A DNA stretch of 64,000 bases from Rhizobium sp. Pop5 (GCF_024721175.1 NZ_CP099400.1:248001-312000), one strand, 5' to 3'. Positions 45,057 through 55,105 are shown, counted from the first letter of the stretch. Numbers and translations are program-made. Notes: generated by a model not told the origin, from the sequence alone.

Positions 45057-46748
45057 TCAGCTGGCCGGCTTAAGGCGCAGCAGATGCATCAGACGCATGC
45101 GGTTGTTGTCATGATCCTCGGGGTTCATGACGGGATCCTTGTCGGTGACCCAGCCGGTGAAGCGCTTGCTGGAGAACTGATACCAGGTCGGCCCGTTGAA
45201 GACGGGCACGACGGGGAAATCTTCGGCGACCAGCATCTGGATGTCGTTGAAGATCTTCTTGTGATCGTCGTCCGACGTCGCCTTCAGATACTGATCGAAG
45301 AGCGCATCCAGCTTCGGGTTCGAATAACGCGACGGCGCGCCGGTGATGCGCCCCCCATAGGCGGTCGACAGGTTCTGGTAATAGCCGCGGAACGGTGTTG
45401 CGCCGTCGGCGCGGGAGTTCATGACGACCTCGAAGCTGCCGTCGATGAGCTGCTTGCGCCATTGTTCATATTCCGGGGTAGCGACGGACGCATTGATGCC
45501 GGCGGCACGCAGTCCTTCGACGGCGATCTGCACCGCATCGATCCAGTCCGTCCAGCCGTTCGGAACGATGATCGGGAAGGCGATCGGTTTGCCGCTCGGT
45601 GTCGTACGGAAACCGTCGGCGCCCTTCTTGTAGCCGGCATCGTCGAGAACCTTGTTGGCCTTCTCGGTATCGAAGCCCATGAAGGCGTCCTTGTCGCCTT
45701 CTGCGTCCTTGTTGCGCCAGGTCTCGAAACGCGGTGGCAGGCCGGTCGCATGCTCGTTGACGACGGGATAGCCGAAACCGGCGATATCGACCATGGACTT
45801 GCGGTCCATGGCGAGACTGAAGGCATGGCGGAAGTTCAGGTCCTTGTAGGCTTCGAGGTTGCCGTCATTGCCGCTCTTGAAGTTCATCTGGAAAGCGACG
45901 GTTTCGGCCGGCGGCTGCCAGTAGCCGTTATGGTCGGAGTCGAGCCCGACGAAGGTCTTGTCGATCTGTGGAATGAAGGATCCGATCCAGTCCATGTTGC
46001 CTTCCGGGAGAATGGCAAGCATCTGATCGTTGCCCGAGATCTGCGGAAGCCTGAGGCAATCGACATGCAGCGAGGCAGCATCCCAGTAGTTCGGATTGCG
46101 GCACTGCTCATAGACCTGAGGGGTGAAGCGGCGCAGCTCCGTCATCGGACCGGACCCCACAGGCTTCTCGTTCTTGAAGGCGACCGGATCGGAAACATCC
46201 TTCCAGATATGTTCGGGAACGACGGCGAGATCCACAAGCGTTTCCGGAAAGTCGGAGTTCACGGCCTTGAGGTCGATCTTGACCTCGGTTGCCGACGGCG
46301 CCTCGACGGAGGCAACGGTCTCGCCAACGCCGACGGTATCGAGTGCTGCGTTCTTCAGCATCAGGTCGATCGTGTATTTCACGTCGGCTGCGGTCAGCGG
46401 TTGTCCGTCCGACCATTTCAAACCTGGTCGCAGCGTATAGGTGACCGATTTCATATCCTCCGAGAACTTATAGTCGGTCGCCAGGCGAAACACCGGCTTG
46501 CCGCCCTGCTCCGCATTGAAGATGACCAGCGGCTCGTAGATGAAATCCATCGTGCTTTGCCGGCGGCCGGCAAGGTCGAACGGATTGAAGTTCTGTACCC
46601 AGCTGGTCTGCTCCTCGATATGCATCGTCAGCACCGACTCTGCGGCCGCCTTGCCCGTCCCGAATGCGGCGAGCGCAGTCAGGGCGGTTGCCGTCGCCCA
46701 GCCTGAATGCACGGAAATGTCGCGGAAAACGCGCTTGCTCGATCTCAT
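45057..46748 (-). CDS. ABC transporter substrate-binding protein, family 5 (chitobiose/oligosaccharide-like)
   Basis: A 563-residue binding protein with an export signal (MRSSKRVFRDIS, hydrophobic run, GKAAAES). The start at 46748 follows GAGGGGATCG; a start at 46787 is also in frame. The family-5 fold is shown by YTLRPGLKWSDGQPLTAADV and the closing FPVVPVFNGPTWYQFSSKRF. Unlike typical dipeptide-binding proteins it is about 560 residues and lies in an operon with GH20, the arrangement of Vibrio-type chitobiose uptake. Ligand inferred, not shown. Confidence 0.87.
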   Translation of the reverse strand: MRSSKRVFRDISVHSGWATATALTALAAFGTGKAAAESVLTMHIEEQTSWVQNFNPFDLAGRRQSTMDFIYEPLVIFNAEQGGKPVFRLATDYKFSEDMKSVTYTLRPGLKWSDGQPLTAADVKYTIDLMLKNAALDTVGVGETVASVEAPSATEVKIDLKAVNSDFPETLVDLAVVPEHIWKDVSDPVAFKNEKPVGSGPMTELRRFTPQVYEQCRNPNYWDAASLHVDCLRLPQISGNDQMLAILPEGNMDWIGSFIPQIDKTFVGLDSDHNGYWQPPAETVAFQMNFKSGNDGNLEAYKDLNFRHAFSLAMDRKSMVDIAGFGYPVVNEHATGLPPRFETWRNKDAEGDKDAFMGFDTEKANKVLDDAGYKKGADGFRTTPSGKPIAFPIIVPNGWTDWIDAVQIAVEGLRAAGINASVATPEYEQWRKQLIDGSFEVVMNSRADGATPFRGYYQNLSTAYGGRITGAPSRYSNPKLDALFDQYLKATSDDDHKKIFNDIQMLVAEDFPVVPVFNGPTWYQFSSKRFTGWVTDKDPVMNPEDHDNNRMRLMHLLRLKPAS

Positions 46749-47109
46749 TTCAACGATCCCCTCGTTATTATTCTTGGAGTCAATCAAATTGATTTAATAT
46801 TGATAGTCAGTTTCCTGCTGACCCGTCAATTACCGATCGCAAATTTCTGCTGCGCCCCTTGTCGCTCTTCCGCGGCTAATCGTACCAGGCAACGCAAACG
46901 GACCTGGGCGCTTAGAACGCCCGGACCATTCGCGGAAAGGCTGAAGCTGGCCTCCCCGGTCGGGCTCGGTCGCGTTGGTGATGGATTTGTGTCGGCAGAC
47001 CCTATCGCTGCCGTCCTCATCCGAATTATGGTGTCGGCATCGACGAGGTCGCGGCCTGCCCTTCCCCTCGGGCAGCCGATCGATCTTGAATATTCGCATC
47101 GGGGCGGAA
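46749..47109. other. Divergent promoter region of the GH20-ABC operon
   Basis: ATCAA-A-TTGAT at 46783-46793 is a perfect short palindrome 35 bp before the binding-protein start, followed by the AT-rich TTTAATATTGAT; an operator is likely. The rest of the 361 bp up to the DHA2 gene shows no gene. Confidence 0.4.
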
Positions 47110-48672
47110 ATGCCGCGCTCGCGGGATCATCGTATGCTGGAACGAACGGAGCCTGCCCGACGTCACGAAGCGCCCGCCATTGTCTGGCTCGGCTTTCTGG
47201 CCATGTGCGTCGGCATGTTCATGGCGATCCTCGACGTCCAGGTGGTGGCGACGTCGCTACCGACCATTCAGTCGGCGCTCGATATCGATCCCGATCAGAT
47301 GAGCTGGATACAGACGGCCTATCTGATTGCCGAAGTTATCGCGATCCCGCTGACCGGCCTGCTGACGCGGCTTCTCACGATGCGGTGGCTGTTCGTGGTT
47401 GCCGTGGGCCTCTTCGTTGCTGCCTCCGCCGGCTGCGCGGCCAGCAGCAGCTTTGCGGAACTGGTGGCCTGGCGGGTGCTTCAGGGTTTTTCCGGAGGGA
47501 CCCTGATCCCCTCGGTATTTTCAGCCGTGTTCATCCTCTTTCCCAACGAGCGGCAGGCGCTGGCGACGACGATCGGCGGCGTGCTCGCGGTGCTTGCGCC
47601 GACCGTCGGGCCGATCGTCGGCGGCTGGCTGACCGAGACCTACTCCTGGCACTGGCTGTTTCTGATCAATATCCTTCCGGGTATTGCCTCGGCCCTTGTC
47701 GCGGCGCGTTTCCTGCCGCGGCAGGCGATCGATCCGACCGAACTCCGGCATCTCGACGCCCTGTCGCTGCTGCTGATGGCGGCCGCGTTGACGGCGCTGG
47801 AACTCAGCCTGAAGGAGGCGCCGACGAGCGGCTGGATCTCGACCTATGTCCTGAGCCTGCTTGCGACCTGCCTTGCGTCGGGAGGCGCCTTCATAGCACG
47901 AACGCTTCGCCGGCGCCGGCCTATCGTCGATCTCGGCAATTTCGGCGACCGGAACTTTCTCGTCGGCTCAATTTTGAGCTTCGTCCTCGGCATAGGCCTT
48001 TTCGGCTCGGTCTATCTCATGCCGGTCTTTCTCGCTTTTATCAGGGGACATAACGCCCTTGAGATTGGCGTCACTATGCTGGTCACCGGCATCGCTCAGC
48101 TGATTACCGCGCCGATCGCGGTGGCGCTGGAGAAGCGCATGGATGCGCGGCTGCTGTCGGCTGCCGGTTTTACCCTGTTTGCGATCGGCGTCGGAATGAG
48201 CGCGTTTCAGGATCCCCGTTCTGATTACGATGCGATGTTCTGGCCGCAGATCGTGCGCGGCGTCGCCATCATGTTCTGCCTGCTGCCGCCGACGCGGCTG
48301 GCGCTCGGCACGCTTCCGCCGGATCGTATTCCCGATGCCAGCGGTCTTTTCAACCTGATGCGCAACCTTGGCGGGGCAATCGGCATCGCCCTGATCGACA
48401 CCATCATCTATACGCGCTCGGAGCCGCTGGGGCAGAACCTCTGGGCTCGTCTCCAGGCCGGCGACGCCGCGGCCGCGGCATTCGTCGGTGCGCCTCTCCA
48501 GGCCATATCGGGACATAGCGGCAGCTTCGATGCGGATACGACGGCAATGCTCGATCCGCTGGTCCAGACGGCGGCAAGCGTTCAGGCCATCAACGAAGCC
48601 TGGATGGTCGTCGCCGTCCTGACCGGCTGCGCCCTGCTCTCCGTGCCCTTCGCCAGGCGGCCGGCGGCATAG
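47110..48672 (+). CDS. MFS efflux transporter, DHA2 family (EmrB/QacA type)
   Basis: A 520-residue 14-helix drug:H+ antiporter. Motif C-like GGVLAVLAPTVGPIVGGWL, motif D1-like MAILDVQVVATSLPTIQ and WRVLQGFSGGTLIP are intact. The ATG at 47110 follows GGGGCGGAA; a later in-frame ATG at 47134 is possible. There is no adjacent membrane fusion gene, so it works alone or with one encoded elsewhere. Substrate unknown. Confidence 0.88.
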   Translation: MPRSRDHRMLERTEPARRHEAPAIVWLGFLAMCVGMFMAILDVQVVATSLPTIQSALDIDPDQMSWIQTAYLIAEVIAIPLTGLLTRLLTMRWLFVVAVGLFVAASAGCAASSSFAELVAWRVLQGFSGGTLIPSVFSAVFILFPNERQALATTIGGVLAVLAPTVGPIVGGWLTETYSWHWLFLINILPGIASALVAARFLPRQAIDPTELRHLDALSLLLMAAALTALELSLKEAPTSGWISTYVLSLLATCLASGGAFIARTLRRRRPIVDLGNFGDRNFLVGSILSFVLGIGLFGSVYLMPVFLAFIRGHNALEIGVTMLVTGIAQLITAPIAVALEKRMDARLLSAAGFTLFAIGVGMSAFQDPRSDYDAMFWPQIVRGVAIMFCLLPPTRLALGTLPPDRIPDASGLFNLMRNLGGAIGIALIDTIIYTRSEPLGQNLWARLQAGDAAAAAFVGAPLQAISGHSGSFDADTTAMLDPLVQTAASVQAINEAWMVVAVLTGCALLSVPFARRPAA

Positions 48673-48696
48673 AGCGGCTACCTGTTGCCGGAGATA

Positions 48697-49107
48697 TCAA
48701 TCAGATACAGAAACGTCGATCCATCGACCGGTTCCTTGGCCACCGTAGATATCAACGTCAATCCATACGTTTCCACGCACGATCATATTGGCGGCCTCTC
48801 GCGTCATCGTTCCGTTCTGAAGCATCTGCTCCAGAGCTTGGCGATTTGCCGGATCGGCGAAGAACGAGTCTGATTGATCGTCAGAATCGCGCACATGGTA
48901 CTTATGAAAATTCGCCCGGTCTTGTCGGATGATCTGCCACGGCTGGGTAAGCCGATCCCCGTTTGAATTGTAAAGATCAGCATCGCCGATATACGCGCGA
49001 TAGCTCTCGATCAAGTGGTTGCTGTGGGTGGCCTGGACTCTCGCTTGAGCGTGCGCTGTTCCCGCCACAATGACTGAGCTGAACAGAATCGATAATAATT
49101 TTCGCAT
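48697..49107 (-). CDS. Hypothetical secreted protein, 136 aa
   Basis: MRKLLSILFSSVIVAGTAHAQA at the start is a clear Sec signal peptide cut after AHA; the mature part is about 115 residues, hydrophilic, without cysteines. The ATG at 49107 follows GAGAGGG; an in-frame ATG at 49122 is less likely. Convergent with the DHA2 gene. Family not recognised. Confidence 0.68.
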   Translation of the reverse strand: MRKLLSILFSSVIVAGTAHAQARVQATHSNHLIESYRAYIGDADLYNSNGDRLTQPWQIIRQDRANFHKYHVRDSDDQSDSFFADPANRQALEQMLQNGTMTREAANMIVRGNVWIDVDIYGGQGTGRWIDVSVSD

Positions 49108-49360
49108 GTTGCCCTCTCTCAAATGAGAGGGTCTTACCTAGAGTCACGCCAATTCGCCAAGCAAAAAGCGTCTTGTTGAAAACAACCGTCATAGCGAGGC
49201 TTCATCGTGTGAAGGAACCGCTGGCGGCCGCCAAGGTTTAGCCTTGTGAAGCCATCATCGGATATGAGTTCAATGGGAAACGTATCGAACTCGTTCACCA
49301 GCACAGGTGGCTCGCAGACTATCGTGTCGCGGCCATCATTGCCTACGGGGGGATTTCAGC

Positions 49361-49849
49361 ATGAATACCGAGACGATTATTTTCCAAGAGAGCGGCTGGG
49401 TTCCGAACAACCCGCGCCTTCCCGTATTGCTTTACCGGGATGTTTTTGCCGACGGTGGACCTCGTGATTTCGAAGGTCGCTTCGCGGCAAATGGTTGGAC
49501 TGGTATCTGGACAAATGGTGTCTTCGACTATCAGCATTACCACTCCGGTGCCCATGAAGTGCTGGGAATTGCGCGTGGTAGCGCCACACTCTTGATCGGC
49601 GGCCCCGGCGGTCAACCGCTGCAGGTGGCAGCGGGAGACTGCTTGGTACTTCCTGCCGGGACCGGGCACCAAAATCTCGGCTGCACGTCGGACTTTCAGG
49701 TAATCGGCGCATATCCCAAGGGACAGCATGCAGACATTCAGACTTCGGCTGCTTCAAGCGAAATGCTGACGAAAATCTCGTCAGTACTCCTGCCCGATAC
49801 CGATCCCGTTCAAGGACGGTCGGGACTTCTCATCGAGAAATGGCGGTAG
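49361..49849 (+). CDS. Cupin domain protein
   Basis: A 162-residue single-domain cupin: motif 1 YHSGAHEVLGIARGSATLLIGG with metal-binding His/His-Glu, motif 2 GDCLVLPAGTGHQNLG. The start at 49361 follows GGGGGG. Cupins of this size are isomerases, dioxygenases or sensors. No operon partner; function open. Confidence 0.8.
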   Translation: MNTETIIFQESGWVPNNPRLPVLLYRDVFADGGPRDFEGRFAANGWTGIWTNGVFDYQHYHSGAHEVLGIARGSATLLIGGPGGQPLQVAAGDCLVLPAGTGHQNLGCTSDFQVIGAYPKGQHADIQTSAASSEMLTKISSVLLPDTDPVQGRSGLLIEKWR

Positions 49850-50184
49850 TTATTCAGGCCCCGGGACCGATTTCACGGCGATGTTCAGGTTGCGAGACTA
49901 GCCTGGCCTTAGGTGCTGATGGTCAGCCGCCCGTTGACTGGTCGCCCTGCGATCCCTGGCCTTCTCAGGCGGAAATTCCACCTAAAATTCTAATGAGGGA
50001 AATCAAAGTGATATATTTTGCTTTCCGCTTCGCTTTGGTTGAATCAGTTTCGCTTTAGAGCAGTGTTTGGTACGTTCTAATTTGAGTTCGTCACCTGTGA
50101 CAGATTGCCGATCGCCGGTAGGATTTCTCTCAATCTTTTTGCGTCATCCTCCAATTCCCCTTGAAGCCAATCGACGAGATTTCA
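49850..50184. other. Intergenic region, 335 bp
   Basis: No gene is seen. GTCAC-CT-GTGAC at 50090-50101 is a short perfect palindrome upstream of the GH94 gene and could be an operator. Confidence 0.4.
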
Positions 50185-53100
50185 ATGGCCCTGGACCTGA
50201 AGCGCAGTTTGCAAATGCCCCGACGTGAAGAGCTTGGCTTGTTCACGATCAGCAACGGTTCCGGCCTGTCGATTTCGGCCTTGCCGAACGGCACGCTGTT
50301 TGCCATCGAATATGCCGACGACAAGGGATCGGTACAGATCAATCAGATCCAGGGCTCGCCCCTCTTTGGCGGCATTGGCCGCCTTTATCTGCGCATCGGC
50401 GGTGCTGCGCCTGAGGTCGTCGAGATCGTCGGCCCGCGCGCCAATGGCAGCTTCGGGCGGGATGCAACGAGCTTCTCCTGGAGCGGCAAAACAGGCGATA
50501 TCGGCTATAACGTCCGCCTCGAGCTTCATCCTTCCGAAACGGCGTGGTTCTGGCGCGCCTCGATCCGGCATCTGAAGAAGGGGGCGCTTCCGGCCGACTT
50601 GGTGCTGGTCCAGGATGTCGGCATCGGCGACCGCGGCTTCCTGATGAACAGCGAAGCCTATGCCTCGCAATATGTCGATCACCACATCGCCGATCATAAG
50701 ACATTCGGTGCTGTCGTGATGAACCGGCAAAATCTCAAGCAGGCGGGGGGCCGTAATCCCTGGCTCGCGCAAGGCTGCCTCGACGGCGCAGCTGCCTATG
50801 CCACGGATGCGATCCAGCTGGTGCAGGCGAAAGACCGCATCGGCGACCTGCTGGTCGGTCCTTTCGGTGCCAGCCTGCCGAGCGAACGGCGGCAGCAGGA
50901 GACGGCATGTCCCGCCATTCAATCGAAAACGTTCTCGGTTTCGGCAGACGGCGCGAGCGCGACCTTCTTTGCGCTGTTCGTCGCCGATCATCCCGAAGCG
51001 TCGAACGATGCCGACCTTTCGCGGCTTGATGGGCTTGCGACCACGGAAGGTGCCGGTGGCGATGTCGATGAAGCTGCACCGGTTCGCAGCCTGCTGCAGG
51101 ATGCCGCCCTGCTCGCGGCCGAGCCGTTCGATAAAAAGGCGATCGCCCGGCTTTATCCGGAACGGAGCCTGGAAGAACGCGCCGGCGGAAAGCTTCTTTC
51201 CTTTTTCGTGCCGGATGGTGCGTTAAACCGCCACATCGTTCTCAGCGAAAAGGAGCTCCTGGTGGCGCGCCGCCACGGAGCGATCGTGCGCAGCGGCCAG
51301 AACATGCTGCTCGATGATTCCACGCTTGCCGCGACCTGCTGGATGCAGGGCATTTTCGCCGCGCAGCTGACGATCGGCAATACCTCCTTTCACAAGCTCT
51401 TTTCCGTATCCCGCGACCCCTACAATCTGATGCGCGCCTGCGGGCTGCGCATCATGGCCGATCTCGGCGCAGGCTGGCAGCTTCTGGCGGTGCCGTCGGC
51501 CTTCGAAATGGGGCTCAGCGATTGCCGCTGGATCTATCGTTGCGCCGATCGCACAATCACCGTTGCAGCCGCCGCTTCCGGCGAGGATGCGGCGATGCAA
51601 TGGACCGTCGAGGTCGAGGGCAAGCCTTGCCGCTTCCTGGTGTTCGGCCATGTCATCCTTGGCGAGCGCGAATATGATGCGGGCGGCCGGATCGAGTTCG
51701 ATACGTCAGGCAAGCGCATCCGCTTCCTGCCTGACCCGGCCTGGCTATGGGGCGAGCGTTATCCCGATGCCAGCTACTGGTTGGTGAGTTCGACCCCCGA
51801 TATAATCGAGGAAATCGGCGGCGACGAACTGCTCTACACAAACGGCGTTTCCCGCAACGGTGCCTACGTGGCGTTTCGATCCCGGCCGACGCAGGCTCTC
51901 TCCTTCGCGGTCGTCGGCTCGATGACCGATGCGGCGGAGGCCGAGCGCCTGGCGCAACGCTATGAGGCCGGCGTCACCGTTGAGGCCATGCTGGCTCCGG
52001 CATCGAAATTCTGGCGAAACACCGTACGCGGCATGACGATCGACAGCAGCACGTCGCCCGATCTTGCCGCACAGGCGACCCTCCTGCCGTGGCTCGCGCA
52101 TGACGCCATCGTGCACCTGAGCGTGCCGCACGGGCTCGAGCAATATACGGGTGCGGCCTGGGGCACACGCGATGCCTGTCAGGGCCCGATCGAATTCATG
52201 CTCGCCTACGAGCATGATCGCGAGGCCAAGGAGGTGCTGAAGACCATCTTCAGCGAACAGTACCTGGAAAAAGGCGATTGGCCGCAATGGTTCATGCTGG
52301 AGCCCTATTCCAACATCCGGGCCGGCGACAGCCACGGCGACATCGTGGTCTGGCCGCTGAAGGCGCTCTGCGATTATATCGAGGCGACCGGCGATCTCGC
52401 CATTCTGGACGAGAAGGTCTCCTGGCGCGATGAAAAGACCATGCAGAAGGCGCCCGAGACCGACAGCATCGCCATCCATGTCGAGAAGCTGCTCGATACC
52501 GTTCGCCAACAGTTCATTCCGGGAACGCATCTGATCCGCTACGGCGAGGGAGACTGGAACGATTCCCTGCAGCCGGCCGATCCGCACCTGCGCGACTGGA
52601 TGGTGAGCAGCTGGACCGTTGCCCTGCTTTACGAGCAAGTCGTGCGCTATTCCGCCATCCTGCGCCGCCTCGGCCACGATAAAAAGGGCAAGGCGCTCAG
52701 GAAGATCGCCACGGCGATGCGTCGGGATTTCAACCGCCATCTCATCCGTGACGGTGTTGTCGCCGGCTACGGCATCTTCGATCCCGAGCATGACGGCGTC
52801 GAATTGCTGCTGCATCCGAGCGACCGGCGCACGGGCCTGCACTTCTCGCTGATCTCGATGACGCAGGCGATGCTCGGCAAGCTCTTCACGCCGGCCCAGA
52901 GGCGGGATCATATGAAGCTGATCGAAGAGCACCTGCTGTTCCCCGACGGCGTGCGGCTGATGGAGAAGCCGGCGACCTATGCCGGCGGGCCTGAGACGCT
53001 GTTTCGCCGGGCTGAATCTTCCTCTTTCGTTGGCCGTGAGATTGGGCTGATGTATGTGCATGCGCATCTGCGCTACTGCGAGACCCTCGCGCTGGAAGCT

Positions 53101-53463
53101 GAGGCGGGCGAACTCTGGAAGGCAATTGCGATCGTCAATCCGATTGCCGTCACGACGTCCTTGCCGCATGCCTCGCTGCGCCAGCGCAATACCTATTTCA
53201 GCAGCAGCGATGCCGCTTTCCATGACCGCTATCAGGCGGCGGCGAAATGGGAGCGCGTCAAGGCGGGCAAGATCGCCGTCGATGGTGGATGGCGCATCTA
53301 TTCGAGCGGCCCAGGGCTCTATACCCGAAGCTTCGTCGAAAATATCCTCGGGTTCAAACGGCGCTTCGGCCGGCGCAGGCACATACCGCTTCTTCCCGAA
53401 GCTCATGCCGCTATCGATCTGCAAACGGATCATGCCGCCTGGCGGCGGATGATGAAGCGATAA
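50185..53463 (+). CDS. GH94 family phosphorylase, 1,2-beta-oligoglucan phosphorylase-like
   Basis: About 1092 residues. The C-terminal half is a GH94 barrel with GTRDACQGPIEFML, the acid/base motif YGEGDWNDSL (Asp790 as candidate general acid) and GRRTGLHF-like DRRTGLHFSLI. The N-terminal half is beta-rich, as in 1,2-beta-oligoglucan phosphorylases of about 1100 residues; cellobiose phosphorylases are about 800 and cyclic beta-1,2-glucan synthases about 2800. The enzyme would release glucose 1-phosphate from sophoro-oligosaccharides, which fits rhizobial cyclic beta-1,2-glucan. No signal peptide: cytoplasmic. Start ambiguous (TTG at 50161). Specificity is inferred. Confidence 0.75.
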   Translation: MALDLKRSLQMPRREELGLFTISNGSGLSISALPNGTLFAIEYADDKGSVQINQIQGSPLFGGIGRLYLRIGGAAPEVVEIVGPRANGSFGRDATSFSWSGKTGDIGYNVRLELHPSETAWFWRASIRHLKKGALPADLVLVQDVGIGDRGFLMNSEAYASQYVDHHIADHKTFGAVVMNRQNLKQAGGRNPWLAQGCLDGAAAYATDAIQLVQAKDRIGDLLVGPFGASLPSERRQQETACPAIQSKTFSVSADGASATFFALFVADHPEASNDADLSRLDGLATTEGAGGDVDEAAPVRSLLQDAALLAAEPFDKKAIARLYPERSLEERAGGKLLSFFVPDGALNRHIVLSEKELLVARRHGAIVRSGQNMLLDDSTLAATCWMQGIFAAQLTIGNTSFHKLFSVSRDPYNLMRACGLRIMADLGAGWQLLAVPSAFEMGLSDCRWIYRCADRTITVAAAASGEDAAMQWTVEVEGKPCRFLVFGHVILGEREYDAGGRIEFDTSGKRIRFLPDPAWLWGERYPDASYWLVSSTPDIIEEIGGDELLYTNGVSRNGAYVAFRSRPTQALSFAVVGSMTDAAEAERLAQRYEAGVTVEAMLAPASKFWRNTVRGMTIDSSTSPDLAAQATLLPWLAHDAIVHLSVPHGLEQYTGAAWGTRDACQGPIEFMLAYEHDREAKEVLKTIFSEQYLEKGDWPQWFMLEPYSNIRAGDSHGDIVVWPLKALCDYIEATGDLAILDEKVSWRDEKTMQKAPETDSIAIHVEKLLDTVRQQFIPGTHLIRYGEGDWNDSLQPADPHLRDWMVSSWTVALLYEQVVRYSAILRRLGHDKKGKALRKIATAMRRDFNRHLIRDGVVAGYGIFDPEHDGVELLLHPSDRRTGLHFSLISMTQAMLGKLFTPAQRRDHMKLIEEHLLFPDGVRLMEKPATYAGGPETLFRRAESSSFVGREIGLMYVHAHLRYCETLALEAEAGELWKAIAIVNPIAVTTSLPHASLRQRNTYFSSSDAAFHDRYQAAAKWERVKAGKIAVDGGWRIYSSGPGLYTRSFVENILGFKRRFGRRRHIPLLPEAHAAIDLQTDHAAWRRMMKR

Positions 53464-53471
53464 GGAGAGGT

Positions 53472-54218
53472 TCAGGACGAGGCGCTGGCGTCGCGCAGCT
53501 CTTCAAAGCGCGCGGTGCTCTTCGACAGGTGGGTTCGGATGGCGCGGCGCGCGGCGGACTCGTTGCCATCGCGGATCGCTGCGAATATGGCGTGGTGTTC
53601 CCTGCGCATGCGCGCCGCATGACGCTTGCGCTCGGCTGATGTCATCTTGTCCAGGCGCGCCCATTGTCGCGGCACCATGATGTTACCAAAGGTATCGAAG
53701 AGGCGGCCATAGTAGGAATTCTGCGTCGCGACCAGAATGGACCGGTGAAAAGCGTAGTCCTCCTGCGCACCATATCCGCCGTCTTCGAGCGCCTTGTCGA
53801 GGGCGTCGAGGCGATCCTGCATCCGGTCTAAGTCTTCCTGCGTGCGCCGCAAAGCGGCAAGGCCGGCGGCTTCGTATTCGATGCCCATGCGCAGCTCCAG
53901 CACGCGCAGAACCTCGTCGATCGACTGCAGGTCGTTCGGAATGATGGAGAAGGATCTCGGCTTCGGGTCGTTCGAGACGAACGCCCCCAGGCCCTGGCGG
54001 GTGGTGATCAGCCCCTTCGCCCGCAGCGTGGCGAGCGCCTCGCGCACGATCGTCCGGCTGACCCCGCTCGCCGCCATGATCGCCTGTTCGGTTGGCAGGC
54101 GCTGGCCCGGCTGCAGGTCGCCGGACTCGATCTGTGCCGTCAACGTATCTGCCAGACCGCTGCGCAGGTTCGCCGGCTGTCGAATGGTGTTGAAGACCGC
54201 CTTGTCCCTGTCCGTCAT
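53472..54218 (-). CDS. FadR/GntR family regulator (FCD domain)
   Basis: A 248-residue regulator with N-terminal winged helix (LQPGQRLPTEQAIMAASGVSRTIVREALATLRAKGLI) and an FCD all-helical effector domain (DYAFHRSILVATQN with the metal-binding His). The ATG at 54218 lies after AGGACTTTGGGG. It is on the same strand just downstream of kduD and kduI and most likely represses them by binding the TTGTACGACAA site at 56046; an unsaturated uronate or its ketoacid is a likely effector. Confidence 0.87.
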   Translation of the reverse strand: MTDRDKAVFNTIRQPANLRSGLADTLTAQIESGDLQPGQRLPTEQAIMAASGVSRTIVREALATLRAKGLITTRQGLGAFVSNDPKPRSFSIIPNDLQSIDEVLRVLELRMGIEYEAAGLAALRRTQEDLDRMQDRLDALDKALEDGGYGAQEDYAFHRSILVATQNSYYGRLFDTFGNIMVPRQWARLDKMTSAERKRHAARMRREHHAIFAAIRDGNESAARRAIRTHLSKSTARFEELRDASASS

Positions 54219-54344
54219 CCCCAAAGTCCTGCGTGTCGATGCGGCTGCGCCGGCTGTTCTCCTGTTGCTAGCGCATGCCGGCGGGAAAGGCAAAAGCGGC
54301 GTAAGCCACAACGGCTCCGTGCCCGGTCAGCCGACCGGGAAGGA

Positions 54345-55100
54345 TCATCGCGCCAGCCAGCCGCCGTCGACAGGCAGTACAGTTCCGTGCACGTAGTCGG
54401 ATGCCGACGACGCCAGGAACACGGCGGCACCGCCGAGTTCGGCCGGCTTTCCCCAGCGCCCGGCTGGAATGCGGGCAAGGATGGCGGCATTGCGGTCCGG
54501 GTCCTCGCGCAGCGCCGTGGTGTTGTTGGTGACGAAATAACCGGGCGCGATGGCGTTGACGTTGACGCCCTTGCCGGCCCATTCGCAGGCGAGCAGCTTG
54601 GTCAGTCCGGCAAGCCCGCTTTTCGAGGCAGTGTAGGACGGAATGCGGATGCCGCCCTGGAAGGAGAGCAGCGAGGCGATGTTGATGATCTTGCCCCTGC
54701 CCTTCTCGACCATGTGACGGCCGGCCGCCTGCGACAGGAAGAAGGCGGTCTTCAGGTTGACGTCGATCACGGCGTCCCAGTCTTCTTCGGTGAAGTCGAG
54801 CGCATCGGCGCGGCGGATGATGCCGGCATTGTTGACGAGGATATCCAGGCCGCCGAAGGTGCGGATCGTCTCATCGACGATCCCCTTGACCGGTTCGATG
54901 GTGGAAAGATCGGCCTTGATGACATGAAAGCGGCTTCCCGCCTGCTTCACCAGCGCTTCGGTTTCGTCCATCGAGGAACGCCCGACGGCGACGATCGCCG
55001 CACCGGCCTCCGCCAGCGCGGCTGATATGGCCTGGCCGATACCAGTGTTGGCGCCGGTGACGACGGCAGTCCTGCCGGAAAGGTCGAAGGGATTGGCCAC
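54345..55100 (-). CDS. kduD: 2-dehydro-3-deoxy-D-gluconate 5-dehydrogenase
   Basis: A 251-residue SDR that reduces 2,5-diketo-3-deoxygluconate (from KduI) to 2-keto-3-deoxygluconate. TGANTGIG at 15-22, NNAG at 90-93, Ser143, Tyr156 and Lys160 are all present, and the C-terminus GTVLPVDGGWLAR is typical of KduD. It follows kduI by 5 bp. Pectate-lyase genes are not in the window. Confidence 0.9.
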   Translation of the reverse strand: MANPFDLSGRTAVVTGANTGIGQAISAALAEAGAAIVAVGRSSMDETEALVKQAGSRFHVIKADLSTIEPVKGIVDETIRTFGGLDILVNNAGIIRRADALDFTEEDWDAVIDVNLKTAFFLSQAAGRHMVEKGRGKIINIASLLSFQGGIRIPSYTASKSGLAGLTKLLACEWAGKGVNVNAIAPGYFVTNNTTALREDPDRNAAILARIPAGRWGKPAELGGAAVFLASSASDYVHGTVLPVDGGWLAR

Positions 55101-55105
55101 GGCGC

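Noticed and set aside
45084..46706. A 540-codon plus-strand frame
   Set aside because: Antisense to the solute-binding protein of the GH20 cluster; shadow composition.
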